Counted from the stretch's first letter, positions 20,722 to 31,515 are shown. The stretch: DNA of 64,000 bases from Bipolaris cookei (GCA_002286855.1 NRSV01000044.1:1-64000), one strand, 5' to 3'. Numbers and translations are program-made. The notes: a model not told the origin generated them from the letters alone.

Positions 20722-21387
20722 TTGATGCTTTGACGATGACGAAATTTCATGTGGCGGAAAGACAGCGTGATGGAAATCGCTTGGATTAGGCAGAGATGAG
20801 GGGTTCTGTTCTTGTGGTGCCCGCTCAATTACTAGACCCTTTTTACTTAGATGCTGTAGCGTATTGCATGACTACAACAACAAATTATACCCCTTCCATG
20901 GACAAGATGAAGTTTTTATGCTAAATTTTGGATTACTCTAATGATACAAACGGGCCGGGGTGTCAGTACTGTTGATTTTCTGGTACGTGAAAGACCAACT
21001 GACTTGCTGTTTCCGAAGACAGGTATCACTGCCATGTCTTTTTTCAAAACCTGATTGTGCCTTAAGGTGAAAGAACTAGTCTCTCATTGTCCTTTCATAT
21101 TTATATACAAACGGCATTATCGCAGCACACGGTACGGTGTAGCGGTAACGCTCCTATCACTTTCACCTCGGTATCACAACACGGAGAGAAGTGACAGGCC
21201 ACGTGCCTATCGGGTGCAACTGCAATACAACGTTAGTGACAACAAACGGGTAGTTGCAGAGACTCCCGAGTACATAAACAGCCTTACCTGGCTGCGTCTC
21301 TTCTAACCTAGCACTTCTACCATCAACATCAAACATCAACTACCAAATCCATTCTTCTATACACCCCAAGACAACACACTACACAGA
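20722..21387 (+). other. Intergenic / promoter of the secreted cysteine-rich protein
   Basis: No coding frame supported. A TATA-like TACATAAACA lies at 21271-21280, about 110 bp before the ATG at 21388. A CA-rich leader (ACCATCAACATCAAACATC) precedes the start, as is usual for highly expressed fungal genes. Confidence 0.45.
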
Positions 21388-21981
21388 ATGGATCTCTTTT
21401 TCCTCATCATAACACTCCTATCCCTCGCCACATCGGCCCTCTGCTCCCTCGAGCGCCTCGCCCACCTCCCCGACTGCACCACTTCAACCGCGGGTCTCTC
21501 CGTCTGCGGCTCAGCCCCCAGCTACACAAATGACATATTCCAGTGTACCAACAACCTCCGCTGGGACCTCGTCCATACCTGCACCTCGCCCAACGCCCCT
21601 TGCTCAAACGCCACATGCACACCTCTCCCAAGCCGCTGCGAAGAATCGACCACCCAATGCGCAACGCTACATACCCATGGTTACGACGGCATCAGCGTGT
21701 GCCAGGACGGCAAATGGGAGATGCGGGATTCGTGTGCTTGCGGTGATGATGGGGGGCGTGGGCCACAATGTGTCGAGCGCGGTGGTAAAGCGAAGGTCCT
21801 GGCGCTGGCAAAGGCGAGGGCGTGCAAGAAGGGAGAGCTTGTTTGTCTGGCGGAGAATGAAGAGGGCAAGGATGGGGCGGTGTTTCGGTGTAATGAGATG
21901 GGTATGTGGAGGATTGTACAGGATTGTTCGAGGTGGGAGAGGTGTGTTGAGAAGCCTACGCCGCATTGTCGGTGGGATTGA
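21388..21981 (+). CDS. Small secreted protein with three six-cysteine modules (candidate effector)
   Basis: 197 aa, one exon. A signal peptide (MDLFFLIITLLSLATSALCS, cleavage near residue 20) is followed by a mature chain with 18 cysteines. They fall into three sets of six: C30 C40 C53 C65 C72 C77; C84 C91 C105 C116 C118 C128; C146 C153 C168 C180 C186 C194. In every set one Trp lies between the third and fourth Cys and exactly five residues before the fourth (W59, W110, W174). This shows an internally triplicated disulfide module, although the loops have diverged. I do not recognise the family. Size, secretion and cysteine content match fungal effectors or surface proteins. No membrane anchor or GPI signal is seen. 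Confidence 0.85.
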   Translation: MDLFFLIITLLSLATSALCSLERLAHLPDCTTSTAGLSVCGSAPSYTNDIFQCTNNLRWDLVHTCTSPNAPCSNATCTPLPSRCEESTTQCATLHTHGYDGISVCQDGKWEMRDSCACGDDGGRGPQCVERGGKAKVLALAKARACKKGELVCLAENEEGKDGAVFRCNEMGMWRIVQDCSRWERCVEKPTPHCRWD

Positions 21982-22309
21982 GAAGGCAGTGGTTTTCCAT
22001 TCGTGGTGGTCGGGCGTGATGTTTTGGGGGGAATTTTTTTTGTAATGATGTGGTTGAAGTGAGGGTTCTTCCTAGATTTCTTTGTGGTGTGTTGAGGGGG
22101 AGAGAGGTATAGTCAAGTCTTTTTTTTTCTCTCCTCAAATCATCAAAGTCATGAATGATACAACAAAGTTCTTCAAACCCTTTCAAAATCAGTGCTCTGC
22201 TCTTAAAATTTTCAACCTCTAGAAATATCTACATTGGGCTCCACTCGAAATCTCTCCGAAGCCCAAGCCACAACATCTCACTCATATGTACATCCTCCTC
22301 CCCTACAAC
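21982..22309. other. Short intergenic between convergent genes
   Basis: 3' flanks of the cysteine-rich protein gene and of the carboxypeptidase gene. Nothing else seen. Confidence 0.5.
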
Positions 22310-23771
22310 TTACATATTCTTAACCAAATACCTCAACCCGGCCCACATCTCCTCAGCACTAGGCACAATCTGTTCCTTAGGCAGCACAAACCCATACTTG
22401 CCCGTATCCCTCAACTCGACTGTCATACTATACGTCGCCTTGGCCACCTCAAAAGCATAATCCACACTATCTCCACTAACCTGATAAATAGTATTGCAAA
22501 TCGGCCCGCCCGTGAAGGCAGTTCCATGCACCGCCTTCACCGCGGCAATAGCACCAGATGTAAGGGAGGAGTATTTTGCGGCGTTGGGGAGAGCACCGGA
22601 GCAGGTGTAGCCGTAGGGATACATCCAGAGTTGGCTGTAGGAGTGGATGTCCATATAGAGTGTTATTCCTTTTCCGGCAGCGACGCTGTCGAGGTGCGCT
22701 TTTAGGGCTTTGGTTTCTACGCCGTCGCCGGCGGAGGGGCCTTTGTAATCTTGGTCGCAGGGCGTGGTGGAGGCGCCGTTGGGTTGGTCCCAGTGCGAGG
22801 GCCAGTTGCCTTTTTAGGAGTTAGATGTTATGCGGCTTTAGAAGGGGAGGGGAGGGGGGAAGTGAGTTTGGAAGCAGAAGAACTTACGGTTGATGTCCCG
22901 GCCTACGCACGAGGCACTAGGAGTGCTCTGGCGGTTCTTGCGCCACATACGGTCGGTGGTTTGGCTGTAGGCGAAACCATCCGGGTTGACGATGGGGAAG
23001 ATGTAGAAGTCGTACGAGTCTTTGAAGCTGGCGGTTGTGGCGTCAGTGGAGTTGAGGAGTTGATATGCTGCATATTCAACGACCTGCAATTGCATTAGCA
23101 TGATTCTTCATTATGAGTTCTGTTTTTTTTGGAGGGGGGGGGGGTTGTAATTACCATTGTAGTGATCCATTCACGTGCGTGCACAGTACCGTGCCATACT
23201 ACGCCCTTCTGCGACCCTTTACCGCCACTACCCCAGATATGAATGCCCTTTATATCACGTCCCTCAACTGACTTGCCTGCAGAAATGACTTCTGCGTTCT
23301 TGGGGTATGCAGCCGCAAGATCGGTAATCCATTGCATGTGATCGGCAATGCTGTGGTAAGAGTTAAACCATGTCGCGTTTGGTGCAAGACCAGCTGACGG
23401 AGTTAGCACCCTACGTCACCTCTTCAATTTACTGGGCGGGAAGCAAGCGTACCGGCATATATGCTAAAACTCTCCTCGTCTGCGATAGAAAGGCCAAGAT
23501 TCTCATGCATGACTTTTGTTTCGAAACCCTGAGTCTGAGCCTCAAAGTCCTTGACCGACGACGGCGGCACCATGACATCGACGACATCGCTAGTTGCAGG
23601 CTTGCCCTTCCACAGCTCAAGCTGCAGCTTGCTCATCACATTCTGGAGCTTAGCAGCGTCTGCACCAACATTGACACGGACGACTTTCCAGTCGTCGTAG
23701 TTTACTTTCTTGGCAACGGTGGCGGCGGAGGCGAGGCCCAGCGAGGCCAGGGTGACGCTGAGGAGCTTCAT
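22310..23771 (-). CDS. Secreted zinc carboxypeptidase, M14A family with propeptide
   Basis: Four exons (23771-23453, 23393-23155, 23083-22888, 22809-22310) with introns of 59, 71 and 78 nt, giving 417 aa. Starts MKLLSVTLASLGLASA, a signal peptide, followed by an activation propeptide (KVVRVNV ... VMVPPSSVKDFE) of the carboxypeptidase A type. The catalytic domain carries the zinc ligands His178 and Glu181 in HGTVHAREW, FPIVNPDGF and RKNRQ in exon 3, the third zinc ligand in YMDIHSYSQ and the catalytic Glu in VELRDTGKYGF in exon 4. All key residues are present, so an active exopeptidase removing C-terminal residues from extracellular peptides is expected, as for the fungal MCPA enzymes. Confidence 0.92.
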
Positions 23772-23858
23772 GGCTGGCTGCAAGATTGAAGACAGGGAGA
23801 ACAAAGAGAGGGAGAAGCGTGGCCTGAGGACAGAAAAAATTGAGCTTCAGCCGTCTCA

Positions 23859-23870
23859 AATATATATAAA
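23859..23870 (-). promoter_or_regulatory. TATA box of the carboxypeptidase gene
   Basis: On the minus strand TTTATATATATT lies about 90 bp upstream of the ATG at 23771, a normal distance for a fungal TATA element plus leader. It is the clearest core-promoter signal in the window. Confidence 0.6.
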
Positions 23871-23871
23871 C

Positions 23872-24477
23872 GCCTCGAAACAATAAAATGGCTCCCATGA
23901 CAAAAGTATACCCCCCGTTGCCGCCCCGATGCAGTACGACGGCTTCATTCCACATTGGGTCTTGGACAGCCTACCATTCCCTCACACCTGCCCGACTGGC
24001 CTTGGCCGCTGGCCGGGGCAGCAACCTTGCTCAGGAAGCTGGTTTGGCATAATCTGTGTAGTTATTGGGGGGCATGGCTGACAGGTGGTTAATATCGTTG
24101 CTTACTGCGAGATAAGCCTGGGTGGCCAGGTCAAGCCTTATGCGCCTAGATGGTGATCTGCAGGGGATTTGCGCCGTAGCAAGCCAGCCAACTGCCAAAT
24201 TGGGTAACGCGCAGCATGTAGACTACGCCCGCGACGTGCGAATGACTTGCGGGGGATACTGTATGTGTGGGCCGTATGCTGTGGAAGCTGGAGAGGTAGT
24301 GGTGACGCGATTGGTGAAGTGGTATATGACCTTCCCCTTTAGCGATGGAATAACCGGGTGTAGCCTTGGAGTACGGATCGATGTCAGAATGTGGGCTGAG
24401 AAGGTGCTGAAAGTGCGGCGTGCGAGGTAAGTAATACATACAAGATTACAGTACATGGAGGCGGTATTCTAGTCCTT
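23872..24477. other. Intergenic, no gene recognised
   Basis: Upstream region of the carboxypeptidase gene and 3' flank of the dead transporter. No supported frame. Confidence 0.5.
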
Positions 24478-26261
24478 TCACTCCTTCTTCAGCCCATCCT
24501 TACCCGCCTTCCTCAACCCCACAACCGCAGTCCCCATGCACACCACCATATACCCAAACATGAGCCAATAACTCTCGCCCTATACCCCTTCAACACAGCC
24601 CTCTCGTCCTGATCCTCAAATGCACTCCCCCCACCATGTCCATTTCCATGCCCATCCCCACTACTACCACCAGCTGGACCCTGCACCCCCAGCGCCACAA
24701 CCCGACAACTCCTCGTCCCCAAAATTATACCAAACTGCGCCACAGTGTTGAAAACCACGCCCGCCAGCGCCTGCGTCTTTGCCGGGAAAATTATCACTGA
24801 CAATGATGAGACCAACGGTGAATAACACGTCCGCGCTAAAGGGTGCAAAGATCTGTGCCCAAAAAGCAAGTTTCTAGTAGCTCCAGGATGGCGGTACGAG
24901 AGCCATGAGGGGCGGCGATAAGGTGCAGATGAGGGCTGAACCGGCGACGAGCCAGCGGGCGGGGATGTGGTGGATGAAGAGGCCTACGAGGATGTTGAGA
25001 GGACGCCGGTGGTGAGGTTGGGGAGGAGGTAGAGTGAGGTTGTTAGGGTAGAGGTGTGTTGGATTTCTTGGAAGCTGTTAGGTTTGGTTAGCGATTGGAT
25101 TTATAGCAGGTGATATGTGGTCTGGCTTACTAGAGGCTGGAGAAGAGCTCGATGGAGTTCATGACGCCGTAGGATAGCGCGACCATGATGCAGGTGCTGG
25201 TGAAGGGGAGGTTCTTCCAGAGTTTATTTGGGACGAGAGCTGGTTTGCCGGTGTGGTCGCGGTAGTGCATCCATAGTGGGAAGGCAGCGAGGAGGATGAT
25301 GCTGATGGCGAGGAGGGAGGCTGTCGAGGCTGAACGGATGCTTGCGAGGTCTGCGCTAATGATGCTATATTTTGTGAGTAGAAGGTAGGGATGGATCAAG
25401 CGGTGCTGTGACTTACGCTAGAACGTAGGCAAGAATAACCAAATCACCACTGGAAATAATGGCACCAACCCAGTCTATCTCCCTGCCCGCCTTCTTCGAT
25501 AAAGCGACTACACCGTTGTTGGTCTGAGACGGTAGTTTTGGCAGCGTTCACAGAGCAGCAACAGCAATGGCTAGAGTACATCCTCCAGCTACGTAGAAGC
25601 CCGACCTCCATCCTGCTCTCTCAATCATAAGACCACTGAGTACAAGACCAACAGCGAAGCCAAGCGGTTGACTAAATCCCAGACACGCAAACCCTAGGTT
25701 CCTCGCTCTTCCAGAATGCACAGCCCCCATTATTATAGCCACAGAAGCCGGCAGATGCATCGCCAATGCAATACCTTGAAGAGCACGGAAAACAACGAGT
25801 TGAGCGCCTGACTGTGCGAATCCGCTTAACAAGGTAAGAGTACTGAGTAGTGTGATACCAGTAAGTTCAACGAGCCTGGCTCCAACAATGTCGGTAATAG
25901 AGCCTGCAGTGAGTAAGGCAGCACCCGACGTCAGTCCGTAGACAGATGAAGGCCATAGGAATAGAGATCGCTCGAGAGAGATGGAGCGCGCTATGATTGG
26001 GGGGCCGACGGTGATGATGCCGTTGGTGAAACTTGCCATGAATCCTACGAAAGATGGTGTCAAGATTGTGAGAAAAGTGCGTAGGGTTGTCGGTTTGGGG
26101 GTGGATGACGGAGGTAATGGAGATGATTCGGTATCGAACATGCCATTGTTGACATATGGAGTTTCTCCAGGAGGTTCTGATGGGTAGGGAATCGGTACGG
26201 GCTTGGATCTTTGGCGGAGTTCAAAGGCTTCTGTCATAGTCTCCTCTGTTTGTGTAGCCAT
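24478..26261 (-). pseudogene. MFS transporter pseudogene (DHA2-like)
   Basis: The first 237 codons from ATG 26261 encode an MFS protein: hydrophilic head, helix 1 (FVGFMASFTNG), RALQGIALAMHLP and GWRSGFYVAGG. The frame stops at TGA after CTLAIAVAAL. The same frame resumes directly (TLPKLPSQTNNG ... EIDWVGAIISSGDLV), and a normal-looking intron then leads to LASIRSAS ... LWMHYRDHTG and ELFSSL, and another intron to FQEIQHTSTL. Beyond that the frame shifts at NLTTGVL/NILVGLF, hits a stop after VPPSWSY, shifts again at VSDNFP/KTQALAG, and shifts once more before the final WLMFGYMVVCMGTA. One nonsense (TGA where Trp is expected), a further stop and at least three indels make a functional product impossible. 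Confidence 0.85.
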
Positions 26262-27226
26262 TTTTGAAAATGCCTAAGGAGCTGAGTGACTCCTTTTGTT
26301 TTAAAGTATGTACATTTTCAAGACAATTGATATTTATTATACATGGCTGATGTTCGAGCACGTTCCAACTTCGACTGCGAACCAAGCCGTTGGACGACTA
26401 ACCACACGCCCCACGCCTTGAGACATGTCAAAATCCAGAATCTACATTTCTAGCGAAATGGGGAAAAAAATCTGGTCTAGAAAAGCAGAACAGTATTCTC
26501 AGGCTGACAGATGACAGAATGCACATGTCAACGTGCGGTTCGCATTGCGCATGGCTACTGGCTTGATTCAGGTGGAGTGGGCAAGCCACAGTGAGATACG
26601 CCAAATCCCTGAACTCCTTCTGCAGGGCTTCGTACCCGTCAATATGAGATGTAGTAAACCCATGGTAGCAAAAATGAAAAATGTTGGGCAAAGGAAGATC
26701 TAAGGCTGCCGCGACGGGCCTTACGGTCCTGCAGGGTGCCATGGGCCGCCGTAGTACCCGCTGCGAAAGAGCGGTCGCCAGTGACAACGATGAAGCCGAC
26801 CGCTACATGGGCTGCAGTCATGATTGGCGCAGTAAATCGTGATGGTACCTCGATACCGCAGTCTAGGCGTTCTCTTCTCATCAATTACTGGTTGCCGCGT
26901 GGCAATGGTGTGGCAGGGAACGTGCTGTTGCTGCATCAACCGTTTGTTTGGGCGAGGCGTGACGTCGGCTCGCTTCCCCAGCCTCCTCCTAACCACCTGC
27001 ATTTGCCCTCTCCAGCCACTCGACTACTGACCTCTCCAGCCAAACCAAAAATCCCTGGCCAGGACTGCTCCTCTCCTAACCCCTACAACCACACAAACTT
27101 ACCCATCCTTATTTTCTGCTAGAACATCAGCCTGACTATTTTGTTGCTAGTTGCACTCGCTGTTTTCAAGTCCGACACAACCCATCTTGTATCACTGAGA
27201 ACACGAACACTACCGGCTCGCCCACC
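26262..27226. other. Intergenic, no supported gene
   Basis: Only short overlapping frames. The C-rich stretch from about 26980 to 27120 precedes the gene at 27227 and is probably its promoter and leader. Confidence 0.45.
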
Positions 27227-28885
27227 ATGGCGCCCCATCCCGAGATTGCTGCCGATGCACTCTCTCCCATGGCTGTGAATGCTTTGCAGCAAGCAAAGTC
27301 TCTGGCCAAGCGTGAAGACCCGTACAAGCAACTTGCTTCGGCTGGAGCACGCCCACCGCTTGATCTCGCTGGTCCTGGTTTTCAGGCCCTGTTCGCTCTC
27401 ATTGGCATTGGAATGGCCTTTATGGCCATTTGGTTCTTCTTCTGGGCCAAGAATGGCGGCTTCAAATGGCGCGAGGGTGACTGGGAGGACTACAAATCCA
27501 CAGTGCTGCGACGCAAGGGGCCCGACGGCAAGACTCTCTCCAATGCTACCAAGAGCACCAGGCTCGGTGGTGGCAGTGTTGTTCACGGCGGCAGCTACTT
27601 TGGTGCTCAGAGCGATCTTGGCTACACGGATGAGACTGGGACTACCATCACTGCAAGCGACTACCCCGATGCTGAAAAAGGCCAGGCCGGCCTTCGTGGC
27701 GGTGACGGACGTAAGCACAAGAAGCACCGCCGCAACCACACCAACGACTACAACGACCCCGAGCTCCGTCAGTACCGCGAGGAGAAGGCTGCCCGTGTTG
27801 GTGGTCTGAACCGTGTCGGCGATGGCAAGTACACCGACTACTCTGGCTCTCAACCTTCTGAAGTCGGCGGCTCCCAAGTCTCCAGTAATGTTCCCCTCGT
27901 CAAGAAAGAACCAAAGGACCCTAAGAAAGAAGCCAAGGCCAAGGAGCAACGTGCAAAGGAACGCATGCGCAAGGCCAAGGCCGCTGAAAAGGAAGCCGCA
28001 AAGAAGGAAGCCGCCGAAGCCAAAGCCCGCAAGGAAGAACAGAAAGCCGAAGCTAAACGCCTCAAGGACGAGCAAAAGCGATCCAAGAAGAACGGTGCAC
28101 CCTCTGAAGCCCCCGAAATGGCCGAAGTCAGCCGCCCCATGATCGAGTACCACTCACCTGAATCCGAGTACACACGCGCCTACACTGAGTACACCGCTCC
28201 CTCTGTCGTTGACACCACCCCAACCCGCGCTCCCACCAGAACCAGCAAGGGCCCCAATGGTCCCCGCCGTGCACCTCCTTCAGCCGCTTACTCTTTCACC
28301 ACCGGCGACGATACCGAAACCGTCTACACCGGCGTCAAGGCCAACGACCCCGACTCTCCCTCCGCCAAAGCCCCCGCAAAAACCTCCCGCACCGCCCGCA
28401 CCGAAATCACAGAATCAAGCTACTACTCGGACTACCGCCCCAACGCCGATCCCTCCCTCTACACAGACCCCAACAAGCACGCTCCCCGCTCCCGCTCCCG
28501 CTCCGCCCGCCCCTCCCAAGATCGCGGCGACCGCTCCTCTCGCTCCGCCCGCCCATCCTCCTCATCTCGCCCCCGACCCTCCGGATCCCGCTCCCGTCCT
28601 CCCTCAGAGTCACCCCGGAAACAGCACCGCTCCTCGCGTCCTGCACCTCCTCCCTCGGATATCTTCACCACCACTAATGGAGATGCCCACGGCCACATGA
28701 GTTATCCGTGCCATATCCCCGGTCTGAGTCAGGCCGGTAGCGTGCATCCCATGGAAAGTGTCTCGCAGGTTGGTGTGCCGACGAATGCGCGCCGCGAGAG
28801 GGGGAGTAGGGATGTCATGGATGGGTATCGCCGCGGGGGGGTGAGGGCTGTGGGCCGAAGGGATAGTTTGAGTGATAGTGATTAA
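27227..28885 (+). CDS. Single-pass membrane protein with coiled coil and Arg/Ser-rich tail, function unknown
   Basis: 552 aa, one exon, start in good context (CACCATGG). No cleavable signal peptide. One membrane span at residues 52-74 (FQALFALIGIGMAFMAIWFF) follows a short N-terminus. The rest is presumably cytoplasmic: a polar region with GGGSVVHGGSYFG, a basic patch (KHKKHRRNH), a Lys/Glu/Ala-rich helix about residues 225-290 (KKEAKAKEQRAKERMRKAK...) predicted as coiled coil, acidic/Tyr-rich ESEYTRAYTEYTAPS, and a Ser/Arg/Pro-rich tail (RSRSRSARPS) from about residue 425. I recognise the architecture from uncharacterised ascomycete proteins but no assigned function. A long antisense frame over it is a codon-bias artefact. 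Confidence 0.8.
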   Translation: MAPHPEIAADALSPMAVNALQQAKSLAKREDPYKQLASAGARPPLDLAGPGFQALFALIGIGMAFMAIWFFFWAKNGGFKWREGDWEDYKSTVLRRKGPDGKTLSNATKSTRLGGGSVVHGGSYFGAQSDLGYTDETGTTITASDYPDAEKGQAGLRGGDGRKHKKHRRNHTNDYNDPELRQYREEKAARVGGLNRVGDGKYTDYSGSQPSEVGGSQVSSNVPLVKKEPKDPKKEAKAKEQRAKERMRKAKAAEKEAAKKEAAEAKARKEEQKAEAKRLKDEQKRSKKNGAPSEAPEMAEVSRPMIEYHSPESEYTRAYTEYTAPSVVDTTPTRAPTRTSKGPNGPRRAPPSAAYSFTTGDDTETVYTGVKANDPDSPSAKAPAKTSRTARTEITESSYYSDYRPNADPSLYTDPNKHAPRSRSRSARPSQDRGDRSSRSARPSSSSRPRPSGSRSRPPSESPRKQHRSSRPAPPPSDIFTTTNGDAHGHMSYPCHIPGLSQAGSVHPMESVSQVGVPTNARRERGSRDVMDGYRRGGVRAVGRRDSLSDSD

Positions 28886-29190
28886 AGCGATTCAACAACA
28901 AGTGTTGGGAGGAACGGTATGGGTGTTCTTGGCGTTTGGGATGAAGCGACTTCCTTTTTCTTCCTTTTCTTCTTATGATTGATTGTTTTTCTAGGTCTTT
29001 GCTTTTTTTCGAGAGTAAAGAAGGTATTGTGGATGTGGTGGAAAATACCCCGTAATGTCGATACGATGGGATGTCAAATGGGACAACGAAATGAGCATTA
29101 AGCACGTCGTCATGTGTGCGTGTATGTATGTAGTCAATCCAATAAAATCACAATGAATCAGATTGGAACAACAACAAAAAAGTAAACGTA
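28886..29190. other. Intergenic up to the transposon
   Basis: 3' flank of the preceding gene, then host DNA up to the left terminal inverted repeat. TA immediately precedes the repeat (29189-29190). Confidence 0.5.
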
Positions 29191-29233
29191 TGGGATAGAG
29201 TAACCGCTCACAATGCCAAGACCCCACCAATTT
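29191..29233 (+). repeat. Left terminal inverted repeat of the 29-31 kb pogo element
   Basis: TGGGATAGAGTAACCGCTCA and onward pairs with the right end with a handful of mismatches, most of them transitions. Confidence 0.88.
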
Positions 29234-29297
29234 CACGACTGTTATATGACTGTTACAACTCAACCACAATAATAAATAGAAATCGTAATAAGCTATT

Positions 29298-30950
29298 CTA
29301 CTTGGAATCAAATTCTGCGTCTAGCTCACAGGTGCGCAAGTTGTGCCCTATCTCACCACACCGTCCACAGCGCCTTTGCGATAGTTCACCTGCCTCAACA
29401 CGCGCTCTCTTCTTTACATTCTTTCCATCACTACGCGCCCCAAACTCTCTTAGAGTTGCCAACCTCTGTCCCTCTTCAACTATTAGAGTCTCTCCCTTCT
29501 GTGCTCGCTTTCTTTTTATGTGGTCTTTGTTGTGTAGCGGCTTGATTAGCTGCCTCAAGCTCAGCATTGCGGTTTTGTGCCAACACTAACTTCTGCGCAA
29601 TAACTGCAGCACCTTTAGCTAGCTTTTTAAAAGCAACCACCATACTTGATGGTAAACTATCTATATGCCTCTGAATCTCCTGCTTCACCAGCGTCGATCG
29701 TGACCCTATTTCTAGGGTGTTGCCTGGGGTTTGCGATAGCCAGGGCAGATCTTCTACAGCAGGTGGTGTTGATGTACGCAGCTTTATATCAAGCTTCGAT
29801 ATCACCACCTCTGGGTCGTGTGGAACTAAACCAGCGCCTCAGAACCCTCCTAAGATATTTTCCTTTGCAATAGTCTTGTGATAGGCCTGCCGGAAAGCTG
29901 TCAAGAACTCTATCTTCGTCATATGGTTGATCCCGTTGCGTATCATCTCCTCGGCTTGGCGCCCATACGCCCTCTTCAAAAGCGAGAAACAGCCCCCATC
30001 AAGTGGCTGCAGTAGATGAAAAGAGTATGGAGGCATGCATAGAGTAATAATCTTTGCCTTCTTGCAGTATTGCTGGAACTCGAGCGAGTTGTGGCTCTCA
30101 TGACCGTGAAGAACAAGCAGATGATAGCCTCCAATGGTACGCTCTTTTGTATGCCTGTTAAAGTGCTCCAGCCACTTTACGCCAAGCTCATTTATCTTCC
30201 AGACATTCCCAGAGGCCCCAATAACCCAATCCATACACAGATTTTCTTCCTTGTACCAGACAGAGAGGTGGTGCTTGCCTTGAAAGATGATAAAGGGTGG
30301 GATCGCCCAGCCAGCTGCGCTGACACAAACCACGCTAGTAACCTACTCCTGGTTGCCTTGCTGCAAGGATTTCGACTTTAATCGACGCTTAGAGGCTGTG
30401 ACTACTGCTGACGCATTATGCATGCCCATCATGAAGCCCGTCTCCTTAAAATTGTATACATCGTTGTCCTGGATCCCATACTTGGCTTTAGTATTCTGTA
30501 CAAGGCGGAACCAGCCCTGCACAAGCTCAGGATCCTCAAAAAGGGCTCTCTTATAGTTGTAATTTCGATTGAACTTTGTTTGAAGCTCTGGACGACGCTT
30601 TACAAAGGACTTAACTCAGTTTTGGCCAACAGGCTCACAGTTGCGAGCAGCCAGTAAAGAATCAGTAAGATCTTTGACAGTAGAGAGACGTACTGGAAAT
30701 CCTCGCCAGTCAAGGTCCAGAATATGTTCAAAATGGTCTCCTCTTCTGTCACAACGAGTCTCATTGAGTTGGACTGGATATCTTGTCGAGAAGAGATTCG
30801 AGCAAGTCGATCACTAAGAGTTCTTCGAGAAACGTTATACAGTGCTGCAGCACGTCGCTAGCTAAGTATCGCGTCTTTTTGAATAGTTAGTATTGCAAGC
30901 TGTATTTGGGGTTCTTTTAAAGTGCTTTGCGCATTGCGGTGGTTGTGGCA
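29298..30950 (-). pseudogene. Degenerate pogo transposase with HTH, DDE and C-terminal zinc knuckle
   Basis: Reading leftward: an HTH/Psq-type start (QLAILTIQKDAILS, stop, RRAAALYNVSRRTLSDRLAR), a one-base deletion before HILDLDWRGFPVRLSTVKDL, then PVGQN, stop, VKSFVKRRPELQTKF, and KETGFMMGMHNAS. The DDE domain has NQE, stop, VTSVVCVSAAGWAIPPFIIF, LLVLHGHESH and MPPYSFHLLQPLDGGCFS. After ENILGGF, stop, GAGLVPHDPE comes a coiled region and, following a frameshift, a CCHC knuckle CGRCGEIGHNLRTC. Of the four stops, two replace Trp (TGG to TGA or TAG) and one replaces Arg (CGA to TGA); all fit C:G to T:A transitions. It cannot make transposase. Confidence 0.88.
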
Positions 30951-30977
30951 TCGCGTGTAATAATGGTAGTATGGTTA

Positions 30978-31020
30978 AAGTTGGCTGGGTCTTGGCACTG
31001 TGAGCGGTTCACCTATCCCA
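30978..31020 (-). repeat. Right terminal inverted repeat of the 29-31 kb pogo element
   Basis: Read on the minus strand this begins TGGGATAGGTGAACCGCTCA, the counterpart of the left repeat. Confidence 0.88.
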
Positions 31021-31515
31021 GACATTATATCATTATACTTCCCCCCCTCCTCCATCACTCCCATACTCAATTGGAGACAAAAAAAGCATGACTAGAATAA
31101 TCCGTAGTTTGGAGCCTCTTCATAGGTTACATGATATAAGCATTACTACCGAGTTTCCTAAGTTCCCAAGCTCACTCCTTATTGGTTCAGATCAACTGAA
31201 CCCTATCTTTCTCTTTGTCTTTCCTTACTTGCAGACTTGTATGTCCATCGAGGAACAATTTAGGGAAAAAAAGGAGGGAGAGGGGGGTGATAGATATAGA
31301 TGGTACAATTCATGTCGTGTCATAGCAAAAGTGTAGTAGGTAACGTGTGAGCGCTTTACCACTACCCTCGAAGGTACTTAGAGCCCTGCAAAAAAAGGAA
31401 ATCTCCTCCCCATACAACGCACTTCTTCATCTCTCCATACGTTCTATACACACTGTGTAAATGGCGGTCACGTCGGGCTACTGCAAAGCTATCACAGAGA
31501 CGCCAAAGTGACACC
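31021..31515. other. Intergenic between the transposon and the KDEL-protein gene
   Basis: No gene recognised. Holds the 3' untranslated region of the gene starting at 35702. Confidence 0.5.

Larger units (their letters stand above)
29191..31020 (-). mobile_element. Pogo/Fot1-like DNA transposon, structurally complete but inactive (1.83 kb)
   Basis: Bounded by inverted repeats of about 43 bp, both beginning TGGGATAG when read inward. The interior holds one transposase gene on the minus strand. The length of 1.83 kb fits Fot1/Molly-type elements of ascomycetes. A TA precedes the left repeat, but the right flank is GA, so the expected TA duplication is not intact. Distinct from the other pogo family in the window: it lacks the CGTACG-rich sequence and has different ends. 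Confidence 0.9.

Noticed and set aside
27119..28153. 344-codon open frame on the minus strand over the single-span protein gene
   Set aside because: It mirrors the plus-strand gene, whose third-position GC bias keeps the complementary frame open. Leu/Gly/Phe-rich translation without any domain.
14472..28885. A secondary-metabolite or effector gene cluster (symporter, secreted protein, peptidase, MFS)
   Set aside because: No synthase/synthetase core enzyme or cluster regulator, housekeeping genes interspersed, and the MFS gene is dead.
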